Shown: piece after piece, positions 42,237-50,651 of the stretch
Layout of the letters: every line of letters begins with the position of its first letter
How positions within the stretch are numbered: the first letter of the stretch is position 1
Source: Cellvibrio polysaccharolyticus
GTDB lineage: Bacteria; Pseudomonadota; Gammaproteobacteria; Pseudomonadales; Cellvibrionaceae
Length of the DNA: 64,000 bases
Assembly: GCF_015182315.1 (NCBI RefSeq)
Contig: NZ_PRDL01000001.1
Coordinates: 2,170,001 to 2,234,000 of the forward strand
Reading direction: 5' to 3'
Position numbers and translations under genes: made by a program
The notes under the pieces: generated by a model
Told to the model about the DNA's origin: nothing
The model's database searches: none
The model's input: the letters and a program-made list of their open reading frames with translations, nothing else

Positions 42237-45014
42237 ATGGTCGAATTCGCGAAAGAAATTTCACCGGTAAATATCGAAGACGAACTCAAGCAGTCTTACC
42301 TTGATTACGCGATGAGCGTTATTGTCGGACGTGCACTTCCCGATGTGCGCGACGGCCTCAAGCCGGTTCACCGTCGTGTGCTGTTCGCTATGAGCGAGCT
42401 GAAAAACGACTGGAACAAGCCTTATAAAAAATCCGCCCGTGTGGTGGGTGACGTTATCGGTAAATACCACCCGCACGGCGACTCTGCTGTTTATGACACC
42501 ATCGTTCGTATGGCGCAGCCTTTTTCCCTGCGTTACATGCTGGTCGACGGTCAGGGTAACTTCGGTTCGGTAGACGGTGACAGCGCGGCAGCGATGCGTT
42601 ATACCGAAATCCGTATGGCGAAAATTGCCCACGATCTGCTCGCTGATCTCGATAAGGAAACGGTAGATTTCGTTGCCAACTACGACGGCACCGAACTGAT
42701 TCCGGCGGTATTACCAACCCGTATTCCCAACTTGCTGGTTAACGGCTCGTCCGGTATTGCGGTGGGTATGGCGACCAACATTCCGCCACACAACCTGAAA
42801 GAAGTGGTGCAGGGCTGTCTGGCGCTTATCGACAATGCCGACATCACCATCGACGAATTGATGGAATATATTCCCGGCCCCGATTTCCCCACCGGTGCCA
42901 TCATCAATGGCCGTGCCGGCATCTTGCAGGCTTACCGCACTGGCCGTGGCAGTATCATCGTGCGTGCAAAAGCAGAAGTTGAGCGCGATGAAAAAACCGG
43001 CCGCGAAACCATTATTGTTCACGAAATTCCTTATCAGTTGAACAAAGCGCGTTTGATTGAGCGTATTGCCGAGCTGGTTAAAGAAAAGAAAATTGAAGGC
43101 ATCAGTGAACTGCGCGATGAGTCTGACAAAGACGGTATGCGCATTGTTATTGAAGTCAAACGCAACGAATCCGGCGAAGTACTGCTTAACAACCTGTACA
43201 AGCAAACCCAGCTGCAAACGACCTTCGGCGTAAACGTTGTTGCGCTGGATGATGGTCAGCCGAAGATTCTCAACCTGAAACAATTGCTTGAAGCCTTTGT
43301 TCGTCACCGTCGCGAAGTGGTTACCCGCCGTACCGTTTATTTGCTGCGCAAAGCGCGCGAACGCGGTCATATTCTCGAAGGTTTGGCGGTTGCTATCGCC
43401 AACATCGACAAGGTTATTGAACTAATCAAACGCTCATCTACACCGGCTGATGCCAAAGACGGTTTGATGACGCAAGGTTGGGACGCCACCGAAATGGCTC
43501 CTTTCCTTGAGCGCGCCGGTGACGATGCCTGCCGCCCGGAAGATCTGGGTGCGGAGTTCGGACTGCGCGATGGCAAATATTATTTATCGGCTGCGCAAGC
43601 CCAGGCGATTCTGGAATTGCGTCTGCACCGTCTGACCGGCATGGAGCACGACAAGCTGCTTGCCGAATACGACGAAAAGCTGATTCAGATCGCTGAATTC
43701 CTCGAAATTCTCGGTAACGCTGTTCGTTTGATGGAAGTGATTCGCGAAGAGCTGCAACAGGTTATTGCCGATTACAGCGATAACCGTCGCACCGAAATTG
43801 TTGCGTCGAGCATGGACCTGACAATTGCCGACCTGATCACCGAAGAAGAGCGCGTTGTCACCATCTCCCATGGCGGTTATGCCAAGAGCCAGCCGCTGAC
43901 CGCCTACGAGGCACAGCGTCGCGGCGGCAAGGGCAAATCGGCCACTGGCGTGAAAGACGAAGACTACGTTGAGCACCTGCTGGTGGCCAACAGCCATGCG
44001 ACACTGTTGCTGTTCTCCAGTAAAGGTAAAGTTTACTGGTTGCGCACCTTCGAAATTCCGGAAGCCTCGCGTACCGCGCGTGGTCGCCCGCTGGTCAACC
44101 TGTTGCCGCTGGATGAAGGTGAGCGCATCACCGCCATGCTGCAAATCGACCTCGAAGCCTTGCAGCAAAGCGCTGGCGATGATGAAGATCTGGACGACGA
44201 CAGTGTAGTGCTCGAAGGTGAAGTTGTAGAAGCCGAGGAAGTTGAAGAGGTTGAAGGCGAAACTGCCGAGCTGGTTGCTGAAGCGACCGGCGCGTTCATT
44301 TTCATGGCCACCGCCTTCGGTACCGTGAAGAAGACACCACTGGTACAGTTCAGCCGTCCGCGTAGCTCCGGCCTGATTGCCCTCAAGCTGGAAGAGGGCG
44401 ACACCCTGATCGCTGCTGCCATTACTGACGGTGCGAAAGAAGTTATGCTGTTCTCCAGCGCCGGCAAAGTACTGCGCTTCGCCGAGAGCAAAGTGCGCAC
44501 CATGGGCCGTACTGCCCGCGGTGTACGCGGTATGCGTTTAGGTAAAGAGCAACAACTGATCTCCATGCTGATCCCGGAATCCGGTGCTCAAATTCTTACG
44601 GCTTCCGAGCGCGGTTTCGGTAAGCGTACCGGCTTGGGCAAGTTCCCGCGTCGCGGTCGTGGCGGCCAGGGCGTTATCGCCATGGTTACCAGTGAGCGTA
44701 ACGGCAAGCTGGTCAGCGCTATTCAAGTGCACGACGGCGAAGAGATCATGCTGATTTCCGACCAGGGCACACTGGTGCGCACCCGTGTTGATGAAGTGTC
44801 CAGTTCCGGACGTAACACCCAGGGCGTTACCCTGATCAAGCTTGCCAAGGATGAAACACTGGTTGGCCTTGAGCGTGTGCAGGTGCTGGCGTCTCTCGAC
44901 GACTATGCGGATGAAGACACCGAAAGCGAATTGACTCATAGCGAAGCAGACGATTCTGCTGTTGATGCGGCGCCGGAAAATGACGCAGCAGCGGATGATA
45001 GCAGCGAAAATTAA
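42237..45014 (+). CDS. gyrA: DNA gyrase subunit A
   Basis: GyrA cuts and rejoins DNA in the gyrase A2B2 complex that adds negative supercoils. The 925-residue protein has the winged-helix and tower domains, catalytic Tyr122 in AAAMRYTEIRM, and the quinolone-determining region HPHGDSAVYDT with Ser83 and Asp87, the sensitive form. The C-terminal pinwheel repeats include the GyrA box RRGGKGK. Two departures make it longer than E. coli GyrA: an acidic insert of about 40 residues in the pinwheel (about 645-685), and an acidic tail of about 40 residues. A strong terminator follows at once. Confidence 0.97.
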   Translation: MVEFAKEISPVNIEDELKQSYLDYAMSVIVGRALPDVRDGLKPVHRRVLFAMSELKNDWNKPYKKSARVVGDVIGKYHPHGDSAVYDTIVRMAQPFSLRYMLVDGQGNFGSVDGDSAAAMRYTEIRMAKIAHDLLADLDKETVDFVANYDGTELIPAVLPTRIPNLLVNGSSGIAVGMATNIPPHNLKEVVQGCLALIDNADITIDELMEYIPGPDFPTGAIINGRAGILQAYRTGRGSIIVRAKAEVERDEKTGRETIIVHEIPYQLNKARLIERIAELVKEKKIEGISELRDESDKDGMRIVIEVKRNESGEVLLNNLYKQTQLQTTFGVNVVALDDGQPKILNLKQLLEAFVRHRREVVTRRTVYLLRKARERGHILEGLAVAIANIDKVIELIKRSSTPADAKDGLMTQGWDATEMAPFLERAGDDACRPEDLGAEFGLRDGKYYLSAAQAQAILELRLHRLTGMEHDKLLAEYDEKLIQIAEFLEILGNAVRLMEVIREELQQVIADYSDNRRTEIVASSMDLTIADLITEEERVVTISHGGYAKSQPLTAYEAQRRGGKGKSATGVKDEDYVEHLLVANSHATLLLFSSKGKVYWLRTFEIPEASRTARGRPLVNLLPLDEGERITAMLQIDLEALQQSAGDDEDLDDDSVVLEGEVVEAEEVEEVEGETAELVAEATGAFIFMATAFGTVKKTPLVQFSRPRSSGLIALKLEEGDTLIAAAITDGAKEVMLFSSAGKVLRFAESKVRTMGRTARGVRGMRLGKEQQLISMLIPESGAQILTASERGFGKRTGLGKFPRRGRGGQGVIAMVTSERNGKLVSAIQVHDGEEIMLISDQGTLVRTRVDEVSSSGRNTQGVTLIKLAKDETLVGLERVQVLASLDDYADEDTESELTHSEADDSAVDAAPENDAAADDSSEN

Positions 45015-45020
45015 TGACGC

Positions 45021-45052
45021 AGCCACCCGGTAACGGGTGGCTTTTTATTTTT
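45021..45052 (+). terminator. Intrinsic terminator after gyrA
   Basis: A 9-bp stem (AGCCACCCG with its complement) is closed by a GTAA tetraloop of the GNRA type and followed by a T-rich tract. It begins 7 nt after the gyrA stop and ends about 15 nt before the pheA ATG, so it separates the two or acts as a leader element of pheA. Confidence 0.88.
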
Positions 45053-45067
45053 CACAGAATTTCATTT

Positions 45068-46177
45068 ATGTCGACAGAACTCACCGAAGCGCAAAAATTA
45101 CTGGAACTGCGTAATCGCATTGATGCCATTGATGATGACATCGCCCGGCTGATTGCCGCACGCGCCAGATGTGCGCAGGATGTTGCAGAAGTAAAAAAAG
45201 CCAACTTGCCCGATGACGCGCGCATTTTGTTTTATCGCCCCGAGCGTGAAGCGCAAGTGCTGCGCAAGGTGATGGAGCAAAACCAGGGGCCGTTAAGCAA
45301 CGAAGAAATGGCGCGTTTGTTCCGCGAAATTATGTCTGCCTGTCTGGCGTTGGAAAACCCGGTCAAGGTTGCTTATCTCGGACCGGAAGGCACCTTCACC
45401 CAACAGGCGGCCTTGAAACATTTCGGCCATTCTGCGGTGGTATTACCTTTCCCCACCATTGACGATGTATTTCGCGAGGTGGAATCCGGTGCGGTAAATT
45501 ACGGCGTGGTGCCGGTAGAAAATTCTACCGAAGGTGTGGTTAACCATACGCTGGATAATTTTCTCGGCTCCAACCTGAAAATTTGTGGCGAAGTGGAATT
45601 GCGTATTCATCACAATTTGCTGGTTTCCGATGTTACCAGCGTTAACAATATCAGCCGCATCTACTCTCACTCGCAGTCGTTGGCACAATGCCGCAACTGG
45701 CTCGATGCGCATTACCCGAAAGCTGAACGTATCGCCGTGAACAGCAATGCTGAAGCGGCAAGACGTCTGAAGGGCGAGTGGAATGCTGCCGCGATTGCCG
45801 GCAGCCTGGCGGCAGAGCGTTACGAGCTGAAAATTCTTTCTGAAAAAATTGAAGACCAGCCGGATAACTCCACCCGCTTTTTAATTATTGGTACCCAGCA
45901 GGTGCCAGCGAGCGGTGTTGATAAAACATCCATCGTGGTGTCAACCCGCAATGAGCCGGGTGCGCTGCACAATTTGCTGGAGCCGTTCCACCGTCATGGC
46001 ATTGATTTGACGCGCGTGGAAACCCGCCCGTCGCGCAGTGGTGTGTGGACCTACGTATTCTTCATTGATTTCTCAGGCCATGTAGACGACGACGCCATTC
46101 GTCAGGTACTGCAAGACTTGCCGGAACGTGTAGCGGATTTGAAGCTGCTCGGCTCCTACCCGAAAGCGGTGCTGTAA
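45068..46177 (+). CDS. pheA: Bifunctional chorismate mutase / prephenate dehydratase
   Basis: The P-protein converts chorismate to prephenate and then to phenylpyruvate for phenylalanine. From ATG 45068 (MSTELTEAQK) it has 369 residues. They comprise an AroQ chorismate mutase (1-95, LLELRNRIDAIDDDIARLIAARARC), a dehydratase domain (about 100-275, YLGPEGTFTQ and YGVVPVENSTEG) and an ACT domain (about 285-365, RNEPGALHNLL and ETRPSR) for feedback by phenylalanine. An upstream in-frame start at 45014 would run through the terminator and is rejected. The ribosome site is weak. tyrA follows after 5 nt. Confidence 0.95.
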   Translation: MSTELTEAQKLLELRNRIDAIDDDIARLIAARARCAQDVAEVKKANLPDDARILFYRPEREAQVLRKVMEQNQGPLSNEEMARLFREIMSACLALENPVKVAYLGPEGTFTQQAALKHFGHSAVVLPFPTIDDVFREVESGAVNYGVVPVENSTEGVVNHTLDNFLGSNLKICGEVELRIHHNLLVSDVTSVNNISRIYSHSQSLAQCRNWLDAHYPKAERIAVNSNAEAARRLKGEWNAAAIAGSLAAERYELKILSEKIEDQPDNSTRFLIIGTQQVPASGVDKTSIVVSTRNEPGALHNLLEPFHRHGIDLTRVETRPSRSGVWTYVFFIDFSGHVDDDAIRQVLQDLPERVADLKLLGSYPKAVL

Positions 46178-46182
46178 AATCG

Positions 46183-47085
46183 ATGACTGTCAGTACGCCT
46201 TCTGTGAATAAGCTGGTTATTATCGGCATCGGTTTGATCGGCGGCAGTCTCGCCACCGGTTTGAAACAGCGCGGCGGTTGTCGTGAAGTTATCGGAATCG
46301 CTCGCAACCAACAAACCTGTGCCGATGCGGTACGTCTCGGTGTGGTTGACCGCGCTTATGATAATTTGGAGGCCATTGCCGGTGAGCTGACGGCAGGGGA
46401 TGTTATTTTTATCTCGGTGCCAACGCTGTCGGTTGACCTGGTGTTAAGCCAGGTTCGTGAATTGATATCGCCGGACGTAACCATCACCGACGGCGCCAGT
46501 GTTAAAGGCAGTGTGCAAAAAGCGGTTGAGCGAATTTACGGTGACGTTCCTGCGCAGTTTGTGCCGGGGCATCCTATTGCCGGCTCTGAAAAAAGCGGCG
46601 TTACCGCAGCCAACCCTGACCTTTATGTAAACCACCGGGTAATTTTGACCCCTTCGGCAGAAACCGGTGCAGCGCATTTGCAGCGCGTCACTACCATGTG
46701 GCAGACAGTCGGCGCCGAAGTGCTTGAAATGTCGGTAGCCGAACACGACGATGTGTTGGCGGCGACCAGTCATTTGCCCCATGCCATTGCCTATTCGCTG
46801 GTTGATACGCTGGCGCAAGACATTGGCAACCCGAACATTTTTCGTTATGCCGCAGGCGGTTTTCGGGATTTTACCCGCATCGCCTCCAGTGATCCGATCA
46901 TGTGGCATGACATTATGCGGGCAAATAAAGACAGCGTTTTAACGGCGCTGGATTTGTTTATTGATAATCTGATGCGCTTGCGCAGCAGTATTGAAAGTGA
47001 GGACAGTGACTATTTGCTGGAAGTATTCACGCGAGCGAAAACAGCGCGTGATCATTTTACAAATATGCTGACCAAAGAAAGTTAA
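46183..47085 (+). CDS. tyrA: Prephenate dehydrogenase
   Basis: TyrA oxidises prephenate to 4-hydroxyphenylpyruvate for tyrosine. The 300-residue enzyme has the NAD-binding motif IIGIGLIGGSLA, the catalytic His region PGHPIAGSEKSG and the helix HLPHAIAYSLV. It is monofunctional: in Pseudomonas the neighbouring gene is fused to aroA, while here it ends cleanly. It is co-transcribed with pheA, joining the two branch points. Confidence 0.92.
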   Translation: MTVSTPSVNKLVIIGIGLIGGSLATGLKQRGGCREVIGIARNQQTCADAVRLGVVDRAYDNLEAIAGELTAGDVIFISVPTLSVDLVLSQVRELISPDVTITDGASVKGSVQKAVERIYGDVPAQFVPGHPIAGSEKSGVTAANPDLYVNHRVILTPSAETGAAHLQRVTTMWQTVGAEVLEMSVAEHDDVLAATSHLPHAIAYSLVDTLAQDIGNPNIFRYAAGGFRDFTRIASSDPIMWHDIMRANKDSVLTALDLFIDNLMRLRSSIESEDSDYLLEVFTRAKTARDHFTNMLTKES

Positions 47086-47105
47086 TCATTAATCCGGTTG
47101 TTGTC

Positions 47106-47146
47106 GCGCTCACACCGCTGCAATAACTGACCTGCGCTCACACCGC
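47106..47146 (+). repeat. Paired 13-bp direct repeat before cysD
   Basis: GCGCTCACACCGC occurs at 47106-47118 and 47134-47146, 28 bp apart, just upstream of cysD. The spacing is roughly three helical turns, so both copies would face the same side of the DNA. It could be a regulator site such as for CysB; no protein is shown. Confidence 0.4.
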
Positions 47147-47180
47147 GGGGTTTATTTTATATTTACTCGGTAGTCCCTGA

Positions 47181-48089
47181 ATGTCGAATTACAACCTGAC
47201 ACACCTGAAGCAGCTCGAAGCGGAAAGCATTCATATTATCCGCGAAGTCGCGGCAGAATTTGATAAGCCGGTGATGTTGTATTCCGTCGGTAAAGATTCT
47301 GCGGTCATGATGCATCTGACCATGAAAGCTTTTTATCCCGGTAAACCACCATTCCCGTTAATGCACGTTGACACTACCTGGAAATTCCAGGAAATGATCA
47401 AGTTCCGTGATGAGCGCATCAAGGAACTCGGTTGGGATCTGATTGTACATATCAATCAGGAAGGTGTGGACATGAACATCAATCCGTTTGTGCACGGTAG
47501 CGCCAAACACACCGATATCATGAAAACCCAGGGCCTCAAGCAAGCATTGAACAAGCACGGTTTCGACGCTGCCTTTGGTGGTGCGCGTCGCGACGAGGAA
47601 AAATCCCGTGCAAAAGAGCGCGTCTATTCTTTCCGCGACAAAAACCATCGCTGGGATCCAAAAAATCAGCGCCCCGAGTTGTGGAATATCTACAACGGCC
47701 GTGTTGATAAAGGCGAGAGCATTCGCGTCTTCCCGCTGTCCAACTGGACCGAGCTGGATATCTGGCAATACATTCACCTGGAAGGCATCCCGATTGTTCC
47801 GCTTTACTTTGCCGCCAAACGCCCGGTTGTCGAGCGCGATGGTACTTTGATCATGGTTGATGATGATCGTATGCCGATTGGTCCGGAAGACAAAGTAGAA
47901 GAAAAAATGGTGCGTTTCCGCACTCTCGGTTGCTACCCGCTCACCGGTGCGGTGGAGTCGGAAGCGACTACTCTGCCGGAAATTATTCAGGAGATGCTGT
48001 TAACCACCACCTCCGAGCGCCAGGGTCGTGTGATTGATCACGATAGTTCCGGTTCCATGGAAAAGAAAAAGCAGGAAGGTTACTTCTGA
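47181..48089 (+). CDS. cysD: Sulfate adenylyltransferase subunit 2
   Basis: CysD makes adenosine phosphosulfate from ATP and sulfate, driven by GTP hydrolysis in CysN. The 302-residue product has the PP-loop YSVGKDSAVMMH, FGGARRDEEKSRAKER and the C-terminal IVPLYFA segment. It begins the cysD-cysN pair for assimilatory sulfate reduction. Confidence 0.96.
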   Translation: MSNYNLTHLKQLEAESIHIIREVAAEFDKPVMLYSVGKDSAVMMHLTMKAFYPGKPPFPLMHVDTTWKFQEMIKFRDERIKELGWDLIVHINQEGVDMNINPFVHGSAKHTDIMKTQGLKQALNKHGFDAAFGGARRDEEKSRAKERVYSFRDKNHRWDPKNQRPELWNIYNGRVDKGESIRVFPLSNWTELDIWQYIHLEGIPIVPLYFAAKRPVVERDGTLIMVDDDRMPIGPEDKVEEKMVRFRTLGCYPLTGAVESEATTLPEIIQEMLLTTTSERQGRVIDHDSSGSMEKKKQEGYF

Positions 48090-48177
48090 TTACAGAAGTC
48101 CTGTTGTCATCCAGCCGGAATATCCAGTTAATACTGTAATTCGTTTCACGGATTACTATCGGGAGTGAATAGGTTTT

Positions 48178-49590
48178 ATGTCTCACCAGTCAGATTTAAT
48201 CGCAACGGATATCGATGCGTATCTTAAACAGCATGAGCAAAAAGAACTGCTGCGCTTTTTGACCTGCGGTAGCGTCGATGATGGCAAAAGCACATTAATT
48301 GGTCGCTTGCTGCACGACACCAAAATGATCTATGAAGATCAGTTGGAAGCGGTGCGTTCCGACAGCACCAAACACGGCACCACCGGTGAAAAAATTGACC
48401 TGGCGTTGCTGGTTGATGGCTTGCAGGCCGAGCGGGAGCAGGGCATTACTATTGATGTTGCTTACCGTTATTTTTCTACCGCAAAACGTAAATTTATTAT
48501 TGCCGACACCCCCGGTCACGAACAGTACACCCGCAACATGGTTACCGGTGCATCCACTTGTGACCTGGCTATTATTTTGATTGATGCGCGTTATGGCGTG
48601 ATGACGCAGACCCGTCGCCACAGTTACATTGCTTCGTTGCTGGGTATTCGTCATATTGTTGTCGCCATCAACAAGATGGATTTGCTGGGCTTTGACCAGC
48701 AGGTATTTGAGAAGATCAAGGCCGATTACCTGGCATTCGCTGCCGGTTTGAATATGAAAGACATTCACTTTGTGCCCATGTCTGCATTGGAAGGCGATAA
48801 CGTCGTTAATCGTTCTGAAAAAGCTGACTGGTACAAAGGCCAGACGTTGATGGAAATTCTGGAAACTGTTCCGGTTACCGCCAACAACAACTACGATGAT
48901 TTCCGTTTCCCGGTGCAATACGTTAATCGCCCGAACCTCGACTTCCGCGGTTTTTGCGGCAATGTTGCCTCTGGCGTAGTCAAGACTGGTGATAGCATTC
49001 GTGTATTACCTTCCGACAAAACTGCAGTTGTTAAATCCATCGTTACTTATGACGGTGAATTGGCCGAAGCCTTTGCAGGACAGGCCATTACCATCACGCT
49101 GGATCGCGAGATTGATGTGAGCCGTGGCGATACTCTGGTACTCGCTGACGACAATGGTGTAAAAGAAACCAGCCGTATCAAATCGCATCTGGTATGGATG
49201 ACTGAGAAGCCCTGTCAGCCGGGCACAGAATATCTGTTCAAATTTGCCAGCAAGGTTGTCAGCGGTCGTGTTGAGTCGGTTGAGCATCGTATTGATGTCA
49301 ACACTCAGGAACATACTCGCGTAGATAATTTGCAGCTGAACGACATCGCGTTGGTTGATATTGCGCTCAATCAGAAAGTGGTGGCAGATCGTTACGTTGA
49401 TAACCGCGCAACGGGTGCTTTCATCGTTATTGATCGTCTTACCAATATCACTGTAGGTGGCGGTATGGTGACAGAACTGCTGGCAGACAGCGCTGCTGCG
49501 TCAGCGGGCTATAGCGAATTTGAGCTGGAATTGAATGCGCTGGTTCGTAAGCACTTCCCGCACTGGGGCGCGCTGGATCTGAATCGTTAA
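48178..49590 (+). CDS. cysN: Sulfate adenylyltransferase subunit 1 (GTPase)
   Basis: CysN is the EF-Tu-like GTPase that powers CysD. The 470 residues hold G1 GSVDDGKSTLIGRL, G3 DTPGHEQYTRNM and G4 NKMDL, then two beta-barrel domains. There is no fused APS kinase (CysC) domain, unlike the CysNC form found in many pseudomonads. APS kinase must be elsewhere, or APS is reduced directly. A strong terminator follows. Confidence 0.95.
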   Translation: MSHQSDLIATDIDAYLKQHEQKELLRFLTCGSVDDGKSTLIGRLLHDTKMIYEDQLEAVRSDSTKHGTTGEKIDLALLVDGLQAEREQGITIDVAYRYFSTAKRKFIIADTPGHEQYTRNMVTGASTCDLAIILIDARYGVMTQTRRHSYIASLLGIRHIVVAINKMDLLGFDQQVFEKIKADYLAFAAGLNMKDIHFVPMSALEGDNVVNRSEKADWYKGQTLMEILETVPVTANNNYDDFRFPVQYVNRPNLDFRGFCGNVASGVVKTGDSIRVLPSDKTAVVKSIVTYDGELAEAFAGQAITITLDREIDVSRGDTLVLADDNGVKETSRIKSHLVWMTEKPCQPGTEYLFKFASKVVSGRVESVEHRIDVNTQEHTRVDNLQLNDIALVDIALNQKVVADRYVDNRATGAFIVIDRLTNITVGGGMVTELLADSAAASAGYSEFELELNALVRKHFPHWGALDLNR

Positions 49591-49611
49591 TCGATTTTTT
49601 CGGCAATAAAA

Positions 49612-49649
49612 AACCGGCAGTTGCTCTTCAAGGCAACTGCCGGTTTTTT
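49612..49649. terminator. Bidirectional terminator after cysN
   Basis: A 13-bp perfect stem (AACCGGCAGTTGC, 49612-49624, with 49633-49645) and an 8-nt loop have T-runs on the 3' side of both strands. It serves cysN on the plus strand and the converging small exported protein on the minus strand. Confidence 0.9.
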
Positions 49650-49961
49650 TTAATCTACGTAAGGGCGATGTTTCAGGACGGAATGGATGACGTGGTCGTT
49701 TTCAAAATACACCACGAAGTCTTTATATTCCCAGGATGAAATTGGCGGGTTGCCTTTGCCGGCCGTTTTGCTGATGGGTTCACCGAATTGTCTGCTAACC
49801 TCGGAACGCAGCGCTCCGGTTTTCGGGCGTTCCATATCTGCCGCATCGCCGGCTTGCTGGCCAACGGGAATAATCAGGGTATCGGCGTGTGCGGTTACAC
49901 TGGTGCTAAGCGCAGCCAGTAGCAACGTGGCTGAAAAAATAAAAGTTCCTGCTTTAATCAT
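49650..49961 (-). CDS. Small exported protein, SmpA/BamE-like pattern
   Basis: This protein of 103 residues has a signal peptide (hydrophobic stretch FIFSATLLLAALS, probable cut after AHA). The periplasmic part, RQFGEPISKT through WEYKDFVVYFENDHVIHSVL, has the short pattern of SmpA/OmlA-like proteins. In that pattern a conserved GEP is followed by a W-x-Y-x-D-F-x-V-Y-F strand and a V-I-H-S-V ending. Similar hypothetical proteins occur in pseudomonads. I infer an envelope role and cannot name it. ATG 49961 is preferred to the TTG three codons earlier. It lies 6 nt after the PilZ gene, so the two form an operon. Confidence 0.72.
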   Translation of the reverse strand: MIKAGTFIFSATLLLAALSTSVTAHADTLIIPVGQQAGDAADMERPKTGALRSEVSRQFGEPISKTAGKGNPPISSWEYKDFVVYFENDHVIHSVLKHRPYVD

Positions 49962-49966
49962 TGTTC

Positions 49967-50533
49967 TCAATCCCGGATATGTTGTCTTCGGTCTGCCATT
50001 TGCGCACGCATTATTTGCTGGCCGATAATTTGCAATTGCGCATCCCGCGCTCTGATAAATTTTGCAGCAATTTGGTATTCGCCGTGTGGGTCGAGTTCAC
50101 AGCGGATAATTTTCGCAAACACTACCACGCCGGCATAGCTCGGTAAAAATGTCATGCGCAAGGCAATGTGGCTATTAATATCAATCGGTTTGGTTGAGCC
50201 AAAAGCGATGCCGCCTTCACTCATATTCACCTGGCTGGGCAAGCTGGCCAGCGCCGGTGGCATATGGGAAGACATTAATTGCTGGCTGACCAGATCAATT
50301 TTTCGATTGATGTTGTGCAAATATTCGCCAAGCGTGCGGTTGTCATTCTTCAATTGAAATAACAGCGCGGCATTCTCGCTATCAATTTTCTTCAGCTCGG
50401 CATAGAGCGCCAGCGAGGCGGCATTCACATACAGATGCTCCGGCTCTTCCTGCAATGCGGTGGCTTCATCAACCTGCCGATACTCGAGTGCGATATTCTC
50501 GTTGATACGAAAAAAGCTGCGACGTTCTGACAT
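49967..50533 (-). CDS. PilZ domain protein (cyclic di-GMP receptor)
   Basis: This 188-residue cytoplasmic protein has both cyclic di-GMP binding motifs of PilZ domains. ERRSFFR at the start is the RxxxR arm, and NMSEGGIAF (about residue 103) is the (D/N)xSxxG motif. Between them lies a helical insert of about 80 residues (ALYAELKKIDSENAALLFQL) that may form a coiled coil, so the two motifs are split by an unusual spacer. It is next to the small exported protein and divergent from lolC. The output it controls is unknown; motility or surface attachment would fit the neighbourhood only loosely. Confidence 0.85.
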   Translation of the reverse strand: MSERRSFFRINENIALEYRQVDEATALQEEPEHLYVNAASLALYAELKKIDSENAALLFQLKNDNRTLGEYLHNINRKIDLVSQQLMSSHMPPALASLPSQVNMSEGGIAFGSTKPIDINSHIALRMTFLPSYAGVVVFAKIIRCELDPHGEYQIAAKFIRARDAQLQIIGQQIMRAQMADRRQHIRD

Positions 50534-50651
50534 GATTCCGACCCTTTCGATGGATAGCGCAACAATAGCACAAGTCCCATTTTGCGGTAATTGTTGTATC
50601 GAATAAGCGGCTATGCTTGTGCTGGATCAGACGTTGGGTTTAAATGCTGCC

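Noticed and set aside
42261..43370. Several minus-strand frames inside gyrA
   Set aside because: They are complementary to highly conserved gyrase sequence and contain no start signals or domains.
45014..45067. Upstream in-frame start of pheA
   Set aside because: It would translate the terminator hairpin; the protein from 45068 already has a complete chorismate mutase N-terminus.
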